The notes under the pieces: generated by a model
Databases searched by the model: none
Seen by the model: the letters and a program-made list of their open reading frames with translations, nothing else
Told to the model about the DNA's origin: nothing
From: Lineus longissimus
Lineage: Eukaryota > Nemertea > Pilidiophora > Heteronemertea > Lineidae
Assembly (NCBI RefSeq): GCF_910592395.1
Contig: NC_088321.1
Coordinates: 4,464,001 to 4,528,000, forward strand
Direction: 5' to 3'
DNA: 64,000 nucleotides
Shown: piece by piece, positions 19,508 to 30,056 of the stretch
How positions within the stretch are numbered: the stretch's first letter is position 1
Layout: the number at the start of each line of letters is the position of its first letter
Program-made: the position numbers and the translations under genes

Positions 19508-21858
19508 CTTTGCAATGGCCATGAGATTGTCATACTGCCAGGGTACAGACCCGACACCTGAGACAAAGTACTTCTTGAATGCCGCGTGAACTGCCAGCCC
19601 TCCAGAGGTGGTCTTCCCTTCAGCTTTCCTAGTCTCCTCAGGATATCATCCAGGATGTCTTCATCCTCTACCTCTTCTCCCTCACCCAGTGGCCTGGTAC
19701 CACTTGCTTTCACTTGTCGTTGGGGTGGAGGAACTGGGATGCCTCTCATCTGGAGCATATTGTGGTGCACACATGTTGCCTTCATCACTCCATCCACGTT
19801 TTCCGGTTGAAGAGGTATTTTCCGGTGATACAGCCTCCAACGATTTGCAAGAATGCCGAAGGCGTTCTTCGAGATTTTTCTGGCGCTGGAGAGGCGGTAG
19901 TTAAAGACCCTTTCCTGCAACGATAGGTTCTATCCTGGAAACGGGCGAACCAGATGCTCTTGGGCAGGAAAGGCTTCATCACCCACTATCACGTGTGGAA
20001 CAGGAGGGATGCCCAGTTCTTCACCACCTGGGAGAACCTTGTCCTCTGGAATGTCCAGTTCTCCGTGTGCCAGTTTCTCCCCAAACGCACTGTTTTTGAA
20101 AATGCCCCCATCACTATTCGAACCAAACGAACCTATGTCGACCGCGACGAAGCAATATCGGTGGTCCACCAGAGCCAGTAAAACGACGGAAAATGTCTTC
20201 TTGTAGTTGAAGAACTTGGTTCCTGAATTCTTTGGTGCGAATATTAGGACGTGTTTCCCGTCAATGGGGTCAATGCAGTTGGGAAATTGCCATTTGGACC
20301 AGAAACCTGCTGCAATATCCTCCCATTGCTGAAGTGTGGGTTGCGGCATGAAAATAGGCTGCAGACGATTCCAAATTGCTTCACACGTCTCATTCACGAT
20401 TCGCGAAACCGTCTTGATTCCAACTCTGAAGCTGAATGAGATTGTGATGTACGAGTCGCCTGTTGCCAAGAACCTGCAGAGAAAAGCAAGAAAAATTGTA
20501 ATAAATGTTCTTACTTTCAGAGAAAGAAGCAAAACAAAGCAATCTGCGGAGTAACAGGAACGCAAACCAAACGAATAGTGGCCAAGTGGTCGTCTATTCC
20601 ATACAAATTTGGTGGGATAATGGAATTTCTGATTCCATTTCTGCAGGAGAGAACGTAAGCAATCTATCTATTTTTTTTTAAATCTGTCAATACTGTACTT
20701 AGAAAATGCTGTTGAAGTGTTCATTACATGGAACAGCGCCAAGCGCACAAGCAATCCTAACTGAAAATGATACTTTTTTCCAGAACTGCGTCTAACATAT
20801 CAAGCCAAGACCAAGATTATACGCGTGGTGACCGTAGGCCTATTGGAGATCAAGATGAAGAAGACTATTCATGTATGTCACGTGACACCGGAAAGGAGGC
20901 TGAATCATCGGACGAGGGGATAACAGCTCTACCCCTGTTGAAGCTAAAACCCACTGATGAACATTTTGATAAACCAACCAGTTCAATTGCATCGAAACCC
21001 GGCCAGAAGCGGAAGAATGCCAAAACGACTCTAGTGTTTGAGGAAGCCATGACTGACTTCCTGCAATTAAAAACGAAGAAAGCTCTTGTACGCAAACAAA
21101 TTGAACTCGATACTGCCCCTGTAGAAAAGGAAACAGATACTGATATTTTTATGCGATCTATGTCATCCACCATCAATAAGCTCCCATCACTCGCACAATC
21201 TGAATTGAAATTCAAGATTCATGGCATGGTTCATGAATTGGAAATGAAGTATATGTATGCAAATGCCTCACAAAGTCCATCTGAACGCTGGGATATCGGA
21301 ATTGATGATACTGTCAGGTTTTCCAGCAATGTATCAGATACCAGGCCTCCAAGTTACAGTACTAGTAATTTTCTTCGTCAGTCTCTCTCTACTGCTGGTT
21401 TTAATAGTGGCATTGATTTTGATGACGATTATTTGTCTTTGCCATCAATCATTCCGACTAGAAAGTAGCAAAATATGGAATCCATCATTTCATTAATAGT
21501 TTGGGCCTAGTATAGAAGTACAATTATTATAGGTTATTATAGGTTACCTTAGACAAATAGATAGTTGTTCTTCTGTACCAATGGGCTTGCGGAAGTATGT
21601 TGTTAATTTTCTTATATCATCTCTGATGAGGTCATGGAGATCATGGAATTGGGCTGTTGTCATACAGAAATATTGGAAGAATTTATCTTCATAGCTCAAG
21701 AGGGTCTTTATGAGGTGGTAGTACTCCCCGTATTTTTCCCGGTCCATCCAAAGATCGTGAACCCAGTAATCGTGTCTCCTTTTTCGCTTCTGGCGCCTAT
21801 GAAAGGCGTAGAGAAGCAAAATCTCTTCGGTATCTGATTCGCTAGAGTCCGTCGCCAT
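19489..21858 (-). pseudogene. PIF/Harbinger 1 transposase (HARBI1-like), two exons
   Basis: Exon 1 (21858-21548) starts MATDSSESDTEEILLL, and exon 2 (20473-19489) continues across a clean phase-2 junction (CLR|FLATGDSY). The DDE_Tnp_4 fold is recognisable: IDPIDGKHV (first D), VIVGDEAFPAQ (second D) and ARKISKNAFGILANRWR, where family members have Glu in place of the Lys before NAFG. That substitution and a TAG at 19930-19932 make it inactive. The last residues before the stop at 19489 come from the gypsy LTR. The intron (21547-20474) contains exons of the MADF/BESS gene on the other strand. The enzyme would cut and paste the element using 3-bp targets. Confidence 0.88.
20558..21468 (+). CDS. 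MADF/BESS protein, 3' exons (Harbinger 1 partner)
   Basis: Two exons are read, 20558-20654 and 20784-21468, joined in phase by AAC|GTAAGC and TTCCAG|A. The first encodes the end of a MADF domain (KWSSIPY and MEFLIPFLQER). The second encodes an acidic linker, a basic KRKNAKTT stretch and, near residues 120-160, a BESS-like motif (DIFMRSMSSTINKLPSL, then LKFKIHGMV). MADF binds DNA and BESS mediates protein contacts. The gene lies wholly inside the transposase intron on the opposite strand. Its N-terminus would come from 12030-12227, on the far side of the transposase exon 2; a middle MADF exon is missing. Stop at 21466. Confidence 0.72.
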
Positions 21859-22017
21859 TGCTGTGGAAAGGGATCAAGGAAGGCATGCAGACCAATGGAC
21901 ATAGTGTTACGCCCGTATTACGCAACGCGTTACATATGCCCAGTGCGCTGCATGATAACGCACGTAATAACGCACCCAGTGGACACGGGCCGTCCATCAA
22001 AATGGCTTCGCCGTGTC

Positions 22018-22956
22018 CAAGGCGGATACCGCGGTGACGTCACGGCTTTTCGAAGATGGCGCTTCATATTGTAAACAAACTCGATCCACGGCCAAGGGAA
22101 AATCAAGTCATCAAAGAAAGTTAGATTTTTCGCATCAAATCAGAGTTATTATTACTTTTCTGCTGTGAAATAAGTCTTCAGACAATAAGTTATCATTTGA
22201 ATAATGAAAAGTGCTGTTTTGATGGGGAAAAATAGGGTTTTTCAAACCAAATAGCCGGGCACCAATCTTTCAAAATTAGCGATAGTTTCAAAACAGTCTC
22301 CGAGATATGGGGCAATCTCTTCATTATCATAATGGGATTTGGAGGCATACTTACATATTTTACAAGTTCGAGACCTGTAGGACCGAAAAAACTCGCATAG
22401 ATCCCAATAGATCCCCTCTATTTGTCGAGTTAGCGCCCCTGTAAGAGCATGCATTTTCGGACACTAGAACGAAATCTTCCTGCGGATATCGCGGTTTCGG
22501 TGATGATTTAAGGACAAATTGACTGTTCTTAGAGTTGTATAAGACAGAAATGAGTTCATACTTCATGAAAACATTATTATATGGGTGGGCTTCTCAGTCA
22601 AAACAATAACAAACTCAACTGCATCTCTACCGTGTATCGCGTAGTGCATTGCCTAGTGTATTTCGTAGTGTATTTTAGCGGAGACATTATTTCCGCCCTT
22701 TGGCCACGCCAAACGTCTTTTTTATTCGTGGAAGTTAATATGCTCTGTAAATTTAATATTACACAGGAAGAATCCATGCTAAGTATTGCAATATTTCATG
22801 CCTATTGGTGTTTTTGTGTACAGGAGCGCACCCGACAGTGAAACGTGGAGATGTGTTCAGTGCTGATGCTGTCAGTAGACTGAATCTGATTGGCCATAGC
22901 GATCAGTAGTATGGGATGTGATCACGTGATGTGACGTCACCGCGGTATCCTCCTTG
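22018..22956. mobile_element. 939-bp non-autonomous TIR element, 9-bp target duplication
   Basis: The ends are CAAGGCGGATACCGCGGTGA and its complement, extending 26 bp with one mismatch. The element is flanked by direct repeats CGCCGTGTC at 22009-22017 and 22957-22965. A 9-bp duplication fits Mutator-like elements best; hAT (8 bp) is an alternative given the CA start. No transposase is encoded; internal frames are unconvincing. Confidence 0.88.
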
Positions 22957-22977
22957 CGCCGTGTCTCAGTTTTATGG

Positions 22978-23360
22978 CTACGTGTTGGCCCCACGTGAGA
23001 AGCCTCGAAAATCACCGCTCCACTGAACTGGTTTCTGTCTATTTAGCGCCGTTATCAAATCTTCAATTGACGAGACCCATTTTTCGCTCTGCGCGCAGGC
23101 ATCAAGCACGGGCGCTTTGTCGGGTTCGTTTAAATCTGCCAGCGCTATATGGCAAGTACACCTCTTAACGTTGATCTCGACCAAGAATGTGCGTAGTAGA
23201 CCTCCGCGATGCCACATTCGTATGCAAAAGGCGACATCGTGAAATCGAGCGGCTTCGCCAAAGGAATCCTAAAATTCGAACTAGTGTTGGGCCGACTTCC
23301 CCTTTGTACGGGCGTATTTGAGGGGCACACGATATACGTATCTTGTTCTTGCTCCTCCAT
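22978..23360 (-). pseudogene. Penton-like minor capsid fragment (Polinton/adintovirus type)
   Basis: An ATG at 23360 begins MEEQEQDTYIVCPSN, followed by NFRIPLAKPLDF and YECGIAEVYYAHSW. This is the N-terminal pattern I know from Polinton/Maverick and adintovirus minor capsid (penton) proteins: an extended strand, then a 'xPHSW'-like turn. The frame stops at 23145. The matching sequence continues in another frame to 22978 (VSSIEDLITAL, like the 'ieeLi.ai' segment after the first strands), so a frameshift lies near 23150-23200. It ends just before the 939-bp element. In an intact virus this jelly-roll protein would form capsid vertices. The assignment is by eye and needs a profile search. Confidence 0.6.
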
Positions 23361-23430
23361 TTGGTCAGGATTAAAGTCAGCTATCCTTGAAATATTCTTA
23401 GTAAATGGTAGGCGCCTAGTAGCTATTGTC

Positions 23431-23826
23431 TCAGTTAGATTTTGACATAAGGGCTCTTTCGCAAATAAGTTGGGCCACACGATCGCCGTGTCAAATACGA
23501 AATTCGTTTTTCGGATGATGATTGAATAGCAAAACACCCAAATTGCCTCTAAAATCGGAATCGATTAGACCTGCGCCTACGGCTATCATATAGTTTAAGG
23601 CTAGACCTGAGCGAGGCGCGATTCGACCATAGCACGCTCTTGGAAGAACGAGTTGTAAATCTGTGCAGGCAAGTTGCGAGCAACCGGCCAAAATCGTGAA
23701 GTCATGGGCGATAGCCAGGTCAAAACCCACTGAATGTGCCGTCGCTCTTTCCGGGGCAGAAGCTAAGTCACTCAATTTGTGAAAAATGAGTGTTTCGGCT
23801 TCATCATCATCATTGTTTTCATCCAC
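23431..23826 (-). pseudogene. dUTPase (dUTP pyrophosphatase), with stop before motif 4
   Basis: From an ATG at 23826 the frame shows motif 1 (SVGFDLAI), motif 2 (RIAPRSGLALN) and motif 3 (GAGLIDSDFRGNLGVLLFNH). A TGA at 23491-23493 then interrupts the same frame, after which motif 4 (HGDRVAQLI) follows to a stop at 23431. The C-terminal glycine-rich motif 5 was not found. dUTPase hydrolyses dUTP to dUMP and is carried by many DNA viruses and some retroelements. It lies 70 bp upstream of, and in the same direction as, the penton-like fragment, so both probably come from one integrated viral or Polinton-like genome. There are no introns. Confidence 0.85.
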
Positions 23827-25204
23827 AATCTTTGGTCTATAGAATAAAGTTGGTCGTTTGACATGATGACGAAATGTGCACTAACAAAATCAGTCGTATT
23901 GAAAGCAACAATCGGCGGTGCCAACGCGTTGGTTTAATTCTATCGTGTCACATCATGGTTAAGAGAAAAACCACCACAGCAAACATCATTTTGCTCATAA
24001 TAGCCTTGTGACGAGAATATGCTGGGCCTACTCGAATGATTTTCTCCTCAAAGTAGAACAAGTTTGCTATTGAAAAACAAATTACTGATACGAGCAATCT
24101 AATGAGAGGTAGGTTACTAGCGCAATGTGAAATTGAATTGCCTTCTTTACCCTTGTCCTAGTGCCAAGTTGACACGACAAATTGTGCACGAGCAAAGTCA
24201 CCCATTACAAACGATCGTGTCACATCTAGGTTAGAAGAAAAACTAGGATAACAAGCATTCAATTTCTTCGTAATATCATTGTGACGACGAAATGCTACAG
24301 GAAAAAAAGAAGATACTTAGGCCCACAATATCTTCCCATTGTTATTTCGTGTACGAGATGTAAGACCAACTCATTATCTGATTGCAGAACTAAATACCCT
24401 GAATTGCTTTGCAAAGTTTACTTAGTTGGTGAGTTCAAGATCACTTTGATAAAATACAGCCGTTAGTTAGTATGTCAATGAGCCAAATCAAGCTCTTGTT
24501 TAAATGATTTTTTGGCGTCATTTCAAAAAGGTAGAATATACTAGTGAGAGGCTGGTTTACCGGCATGTTAAATTAGGCCTTTTTCCAGCCGTTCTTGGAG
24601 CGATAACAATTGTATTTGTTCTAGCAACAACGAAAACACTCTTATGAACTTATTCTCTTGGCATCATTTCTAATACACACAATATAATGAGAGCTATTGA
24701 GTGACTGAAAGGTGAAGTTAAAGTGCCTAATTGTTTTATAATGAATCCCGAACAGGAAAAAAGTCATTTTCGCACGTACTGGCTGTTATTTTGGCCGAGT
24801 TATATCTAATCTGAGCTTGGATCAGTGATGAAATATTAAGCGCCCTATACAATCAGTGGGAGACTGTTCTTGAGAATAATTTCAAAAGTGCCTGGAAGTG
24901 CCTTGATCAGTTCGAAGGGCTTTAGGTCAAGGATTTTATTTGTAAATCAATTCGAAAATCTTCTATTATGGTCTCGTGACTCCTTGCGTGGCAAACTACA
25001 CTCCTAGCCTCCATTATTGGTCAAAAGTGGAATATTTCAACCTTTATTAAGAGCTGTGAGGGCAAAACTTCCCCATTTCGCATGTGGGGGCAACTTACGC
25101 ACACACATTTTGCTGAGAAGCAATCGGGATAAAAGGTAGGCCTTATAACTGTTATTTTTCCGTTTAGTTAGCAGCTCGGCTAAAAGTCTTCAGAAACAGA
25201 CTTA
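23827..25204. other. No gene seen
   Basis: AT-rich sequence. Two degenerate segments sharing ATCGTGTCACAT and TTGTGACGA lie about 265 bp apart (near 23942 and 24207). Nothing coding was recognised. Confidence 0.45.
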
Positions 25205-25699
25205 GTAACATCCATCCATTATTTTCTCTTTCAGATGGACGGCTTATAGACAAGCGCCCCAAAGCCGAGAAACATTATGTCATCGTGAATCAAGGTAGGG
25301 CCTTCATTTTTATAGTTCTGTCGGCTCAGTATGATTTTGATTCAACACTATTAATCATTCTTCCTTTGGGAAATGAAATAACATGCGACCCCATATTTCT
25401 CTTCCTGCGCCATGCATATATAAACAGCCCTTGCTGCCCGCCCGATTAAAAGGTAACATCCGTCCATTATTTTCTCTTTCAGAGGGATGGCTCATACACA
25501 AGTGCCCCAAAGCCGAGAAACATTATGTTATCGTGAATCAAGGTAGGGCCTTCATTTTTATAGTTCTGTCGGCTCAGTATGATTTTGATATAACAATAAT
25601 AATCATCTCTCCTTTGGGAAATGAAATAACATGCGACCCCATATTTCTCTTCCAACGCCATGCAGATACAAACAGTCTTGCTGCCCGCCCGATTAAAAG
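25205..25699 (+). repeat. 248-bp tandem duplication carrying a 60-nt exon unit
   Basis: Units 25205-25452 and 25453-25699 each contain TTTCTCTTTCAG, a 60-nt segment and AAG|GTAGGG. The first encodes LIDKRPKAEKHYVIVNQ and the second LIHKCPKAEKHYVIVNQ, in the same phase. Sixty is divisible by three, so both copies could be spliced in together. The parent gene is not recognised. Confidence 0.65.
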
Positions 25700-25879
25700 G
25701 TAAGCCTATGTGTTTACTCGCATGGACACACAAAAAAAACTGTCTCTACTAAACGAAAGGCTTTTATTTGTTTTTCAACTCATCATATCCTTTCTATTTA
25801 ATTTTCCAGAATAACATCTCAACAAAATAGACAAGCGCTAAGGCTGATTATTTATACAATGGGTGAGGTCAAATATCAA

Positions 25880-26037
25880 AGTTAACCCTGACACCAAAGT
25901 TAACTCTAAGTTAACTCCAGAAATGAAGTTAACCTGAACCCTTAACTCTGACTTCAGGTTAACTCCAAGTCAACTCAGGGTTAACTCAGAGTTAACCCTG
26001 ATTTAACTCGGGAGTTAACCCAGAGTTAACTCAGGGA
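25880..26037. repeat. GTTAAC-rich subterminal array, left
   Basis: About a dozen copies of GTTAAC or variants occur in both orientations. They could be transposase or partner-protein binding sites (inference). Confidence 0.75.
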
Positions 26038-26160
26038 ATGGATTCAGTGAATCTCTCAGAGATTCAGTGTGCTGTATTGTATGTACAGGACACAGTACAT
26101 GTAGCCTGTAGACACACATTTGTTCATATTGCATGTGATACTGCAGTGGTTTCAATCAAA

Positions 26161-27025
26161 ATGGAAAAAGGGAAAAGGCCTGGGAAGCGATTCACTTGGA
26201 GTACAGAGAGAAGGATTGAGACTTTGGATTACCTAATTGATAATCACGAAAGATATCTAAGGGCCAAGCGGAGCAATCTTCTGAATGAATTCTTTGCATC
26301 AGTAGCTGATGCAATTGGAGCCCCAGAGGGGAAGACCGTGGAGGACATGTGCAAAAATCTTACAAAAGACTCTTCAAAAATCTCTTCAAAAAACAGGGAC
26401 ATCTGGAGCAGGAACTGATGACCTCTCTCCTGGACTTCAGTTGAAAGACTCTCGTGAGTTATTCGAGAAATTTGATGCATATTACCAATTTTATTTTCCT
26501 AAAGGAGGTTCTGCTCGACCAGCTGTTGTCGTCACACGAACTGGAATACGAAGGCCTGTTGCCAGTTACAGCCAGGCAAGGCCCCCAACACCTGTGGATA
26601 CGACTGATGATACGGATAACTTCCCGGACCTGGGGGACGATTACGCAGCACCTCCCCTGTTTGAGTCCACTCGATCCAGTACTCCATCCCCATTAACTAT
26701 CATGTCAGGACCGATTCCATCATTTCCCCAGTCAGGAAACGTACAGACCGGTACAAGTTCAGGGAATAAGCGTTCACGTTCTGTCTCCCCAAGTCCGCTC
26801 ACACCTTCTTGCCCTCCAGACTATGGAAAGAAAGCCAGTGGGAAAGATACATATTATATGAGTACGTCTGTTGGTTTCCAAGAGAAAGAGGTGGCAGTTT
26901 TTGGTGAAATAAGGGATGTTCTCGAGGAACTGGTCCAGGAGATAAGAATTCTCAGAGGTGTCATCTTAGCTGATAGACAATTGGAGCTAGTTGAACCTTT
27001 CAGTGCGGAACCGAGTGATGATTAA
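26161..27025 (+). pseudogene. Myb/SANT-like DNA-binding protein of Harbinger 2
   Basis: Translation probably starts at the ATG at 26161 (MEKGKRPGKRFTWSTERRI). The helical N-terminal region (ETLDYLIDNHERYL, NLLNEFF) resembles the trihelix/Myb-SANT partner proteins of Harbinger elements. The frame ends at 26418. The protein-like sequence continues in the next frame (GAGTDDLSPGLQ onward) to 27025, so a one-base slip near the A-run at 26388-26393 is likely. The rest is Pro/Ser/Thr-rich, with a KRSRSVSPSP nuclear-signal-like stretch and a C-terminal helix (VFGEIRDVLEELVQEIRILR). It faces the transposase gene tail to tail. Confidence 0.65.
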
Positions 27026-27618
27026 CTGAAAACAAACTAATTCATGTTTGAGACTAATTCAATTATTTTGGACAATTTATAGACATATCTGCAGAGTGCT
27101 TTCTCGAAATTACCACAGTTTGCAAAAAGTAACAGTACCACTCAATTTTGCGTGGAAGACAACAAGTTTGAAGCATCATTTAGCGATGCTGTTGACTAAA
27201 ACAGGATATATATATATAGACATGTATCAATGATTCTTGTGAGGACTTCAAGTTGAGAGTTATAATTGCTATTTGTGTTATTACTAAACGGCCGGAGTAT
27301 CTGCCGTTCAAACATTTTATTTTGTTTCAATAGTTCACTGGTAATCCTCCTGAAAACTGTCTCTTGTTTGGCAGTCCTTGAAATTTGGCAATTTCAAAAT
27401 GTTTCAGTTTGTTATTTAGGAAGTTTTTGATTAAAAGTTCGATATCATTTTACCATCGACTTTCTTTCGAATGACAGGAGATTGAAGAATTTTTTCAACT
27501 TAGCCACTGGTATTAATGCTGAAATATATACATGGTTCGTCCAGTCATGGAAAACCTGGAAAAGTCCTTGAAAACGACGAAAAAAAAAAAATCAAACAAC
27601 CAACCCACGGTTGTTTTC

Positions 27619-28553
27619 TTACATCGAAAAGTTGGTGTACAAATAATGCAGGACACATGTTGCCACAATGCACTTCAATGCAAAGACTGGACCATACTTT
27701 GCAGGGTACCTGTTATCTTTCACTTGATTTATCCTCCATTTTAGTTCCGTGCAGCCGATAGATCGCTCCACTATTTGACGGAGTCTCGTACATCAGTTGT
27801 TGAATTGCAACTGGTGCTGGTTAAGGTTGTTGCCAGTGAACGGAATGAGGACAGATCTGTGTAAGTCCCTGTAGGCAGCATCCCCGAGTACCGCATATTG
27901 CCTAGGCAGTCCATCCAGAAAATCAGAAAGTTCCTGAGACCACTCGGCTGCGGTCTTGTCATGTGTCGATCCAGGTATTCCACTTATTATGTGTCGGACC
28001 CTAACAAATCGATCCACGATGTATTGCACATTAATCGAATCGCAACACTTTCCTGGTCGACCACAATAGTAAGCGTTGCCAGCATGGTCAGGTCTCTGGT
28101 TTTTAATGATAACTCCATCAATAAACAGAATGATTTGTCTCTCTACGCCATTAGTATCCACCAAAGTCTGGGCAATTGTTAAAATTCCTCTTGCTCTGGG
28201 AAGGAAACATGCTCACCAGCTATATCAAGGAAGAAATATGCTACTTCTTTCTCATGCAGTATGGCAGTGGACTTGGCATACCCTACTGCATAACCAACTT
28301 GTCTGTGGAATCCTCCAGAGGCTAGCATATGCAAAAATGTTTTAATCCTTTTCTCGGAGGTACTCACTCAAATTTCCTCATTTCCTTGATGGTGGTCTGC
28401 TCTCCAGCGATGAAAATTATCCACAAGGTGGTCAAACTGTTCTTGATTTAGCCGCATGTGTCGCTCAATAGGCTCACCACTGTAGGCAGGTCTTCTGATA
28501 AAGTTTTCCCTTCTTCTTTCTGCAACATGCTGAAATACTGGTAGAGCAAACAT
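27619..28553 (-). pseudogene. PIF/Harbinger 2 transposase
   Basis: The start MFALPVFQHVAERRRENF is at 28553. An N-terminal HTH-like region (MRLNQEQFDHLVDNF) leads to a TGA at 28368-28370. The same frame then runs on (KTFLHMLASGGFHRQVGYAVGY), and the DDE core follows after a frameshift near 28180: FIDGVIIKNQRP (first D), YYCGRPGKCCDSINVQYI, GIPGSTHDKTAAEWS and VLGDAAYRDL (second D). After a stop at 27793 the next frame carries RQIVERSIG (E) and ends at 27619. There are no introns. Three lesions make it non-functional, although the catalytic D, D and E codons survive. Confidence 0.82.
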
Positions 28554-28596
28554 GGCTACCTTCTTAACTTTGATATTTGACCACCTTCTCCCTTGA

Positions 28597-28860
28597 CTCA
28601 AAGTTAACACCTAGAGGTTAACTCAAAATGTACAGGAGCAGTAATGTATTTTCCTTAACTCTGGAAGATTTCCTCAGGTCAAGTTAACCCTGGGGTTAAA
28701 AAAGTGTTAACTTCTGAGTTTACCCATAGTTAACTTCAAGTTAACCATGAGTTAACTATGGGTTAACTAAAGTCTCGCTGGGAGGTCAAATGCAGGGGTT
28801 ATCTCGGGGTTACCATAACTATTAGTTAAACCCTGGAGTTAACTTGAGTTAACTTTGATA
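28597..28860. repeat. GTTAAC-rich subterminal array, right
   Basis: This is the counterpart of the left array, inside the right inverted repeat, with GTTAAC units at irregular 10-25-bp spacing. Confidence 0.75.
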
Positions 28861-28978
28861 TTTAACCTCACCCAATGTGACAAGGACACGCTGTACTTAG
28901 CCTGTCTCATTACATCAATTCCTGATCATGTGAAGTAAAAAGCAAAGAGCACGTCATTGGAACAAAAGCGTGTGATAC

Positions 28979-29180
28979 ATAATCGTAAGCGATATTCTCT
29001 GACAGCAAACTACGTCAACCCTCGTTTTTCTCTTTCCAGACAGCTCGACCTGATGTTTTCACAAAATCATTCAACGGATGAAGCATGAGTGTACAGGAAT
29101 ATTCTAAAGGGAATTACATGTAGGAGTATTTGTAAGTACATATATATTCATTCATAAAAAGTATAACAACAGCAACTGCA
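28979..29180. repeat. Direct repeat, copy 1
   Basis: CGTAAGCGATATTCTCTGAC through a TTTTTCTCTTTCCAG acceptor-like site to ATTCATAAAAAGTAT recurs about 1.08 kb downstream. Confidence 0.75.
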
Positions 29181-29254
29181 CGTGAACGCGGTACAATACT
29201 TAGTTCCAAAAAACAGGTTATATTTCACTTTGACCTTATAGGGCCTTCATTTTT

Positions 29255-29960
29255 AGCTCAGCTGACAAAGTCAGCGGAGCTAGTCAAATAGCTATTCGAT
29301 TGGTGTTCGTCCTTCCATCCTTCCACCCATTCTTCCATCTAGCCATCTGTAGACAAAGTTGGGCATTTTGTAATCGTACAACCGAGGCACTTCAAATCTA
29401 GTATTGCTTATAAACACTGCAGAAAATGTTGCTTACGGAAAAAGGTTTGGGCGATTCGACTCAATTTTAGCTCCCCAGGGGGCAAAATGCGTAAATGAAA
29501 AAACAATTTTTTGACGCTCTATAGCAGCAGATAAAAGCTTGAAATAAAGATGAAAAGGTCTTCATGATACAGAAGTTTTGATATAAAATAGATTAGTGTC
29601 GATTTATATCACCAGTTGGCGGTAGCATTTTGTATCCTTGTGCTGTACAACCCAGCCTGGACATACCACAGTTGTCTATGGAGAAGTCTCATCCTCTCTG
29701 ACACTTCTTTTCTGTAAAGCTGCCGATACAACATACTGAACTAGGGATATCTTCCGTTGCCTCCTGTAATATTTACATACCATGGCTGATTAGTTCAATC
29801 ATGTTTCATCCAGCTGGCAGCTCTGCATTGGAAATTTTAGTGGTATAACGTGTTCTCTTGACCTTCAAACAGTAGTATAAAGCCGATATTTACTACTTTA
29901 CACCCTCAGTCCTATGTTATTAGGTCATCCAGCTGAGCGCCAGGCCCTTGGGCCTCTTGT
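29255..29960 (+). mobile_element. Helentron-associated (HINE/pearl-like) non-autonomous element
   Basis: It begins AGCTCAGCTGACAAAGTCAG, a short palindrome, and ends with the hairpin AGGCCCTTGGGCCT plus CTTGT. It sits between T and T without target duplication. The empty site is present at 42709-42711 in a dispersed copy of the flanking repeat (CATTTTTTGAAAAAT). Similar 'TTGGGCCTCTTGTT' repeats are widespread in marine invertebrates. It is non-coding. Confidence 0.7.
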
Positions 29961-30056
29961 TGAAAAATATTTCAAGACAGTAAAAGCGCTTATGTTACAC
30001 GAGGTTTTACTGACATTTCCTACTGAGTTAGTAAAAAAATACACATTACTTTACAT

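Larger units (their letters stand above)
11735..21991. mobile_element. PIF/Harbinger element 1, disrupted
   Basis: A HARBI1-type transposase (minus) and a MADF/BESS DNA-binding gene (plus) lie inside ends that read GGTCTGTGTCCACCTGTGCG at 11735 and, in inverse orientation, GGCCCGTGTCCACTGGGTGC at 21991. The ends match only partly and no 3-bp duplication was found, so the left limit is uncertain. A Ty3/gypsy element (about 13746-19507) has since entered it. The evidence for unity is that the MADF N-terminus sits at 12.0 kb while its C-terminus sits at 20.6-21.5 kb, beyond the transposase's second exon. Confidence 0.5.
25861..28873. mobile_element. PIF/Harbinger element 2, complete ends
   Basis: This 3013-bp element starts GGGTGAGGTCAAATATCAAA and ends with the inverse of GGGTGAGGTTAAATATCAAA. 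It is flanked by AAT at 25858-25860 and 28874-28876, a 3-bp duplication as expected for the superfamily. Two convergent genes lie inside: a Myb/SANT-like partner (plus) and the transposase (minus). Confidence 0.9.

Noticed and set aside
22242-22841. Two short frames inside the 939-bp element
   Set aside because: They show no transposase motifs and the element looks non-autonomous.
27532-27761. Two plus-strand frames near 27.5-27.8 kb
   Set aside because: They overlap the C-terminal end of the Harbinger 2 transposase on the minus strand.
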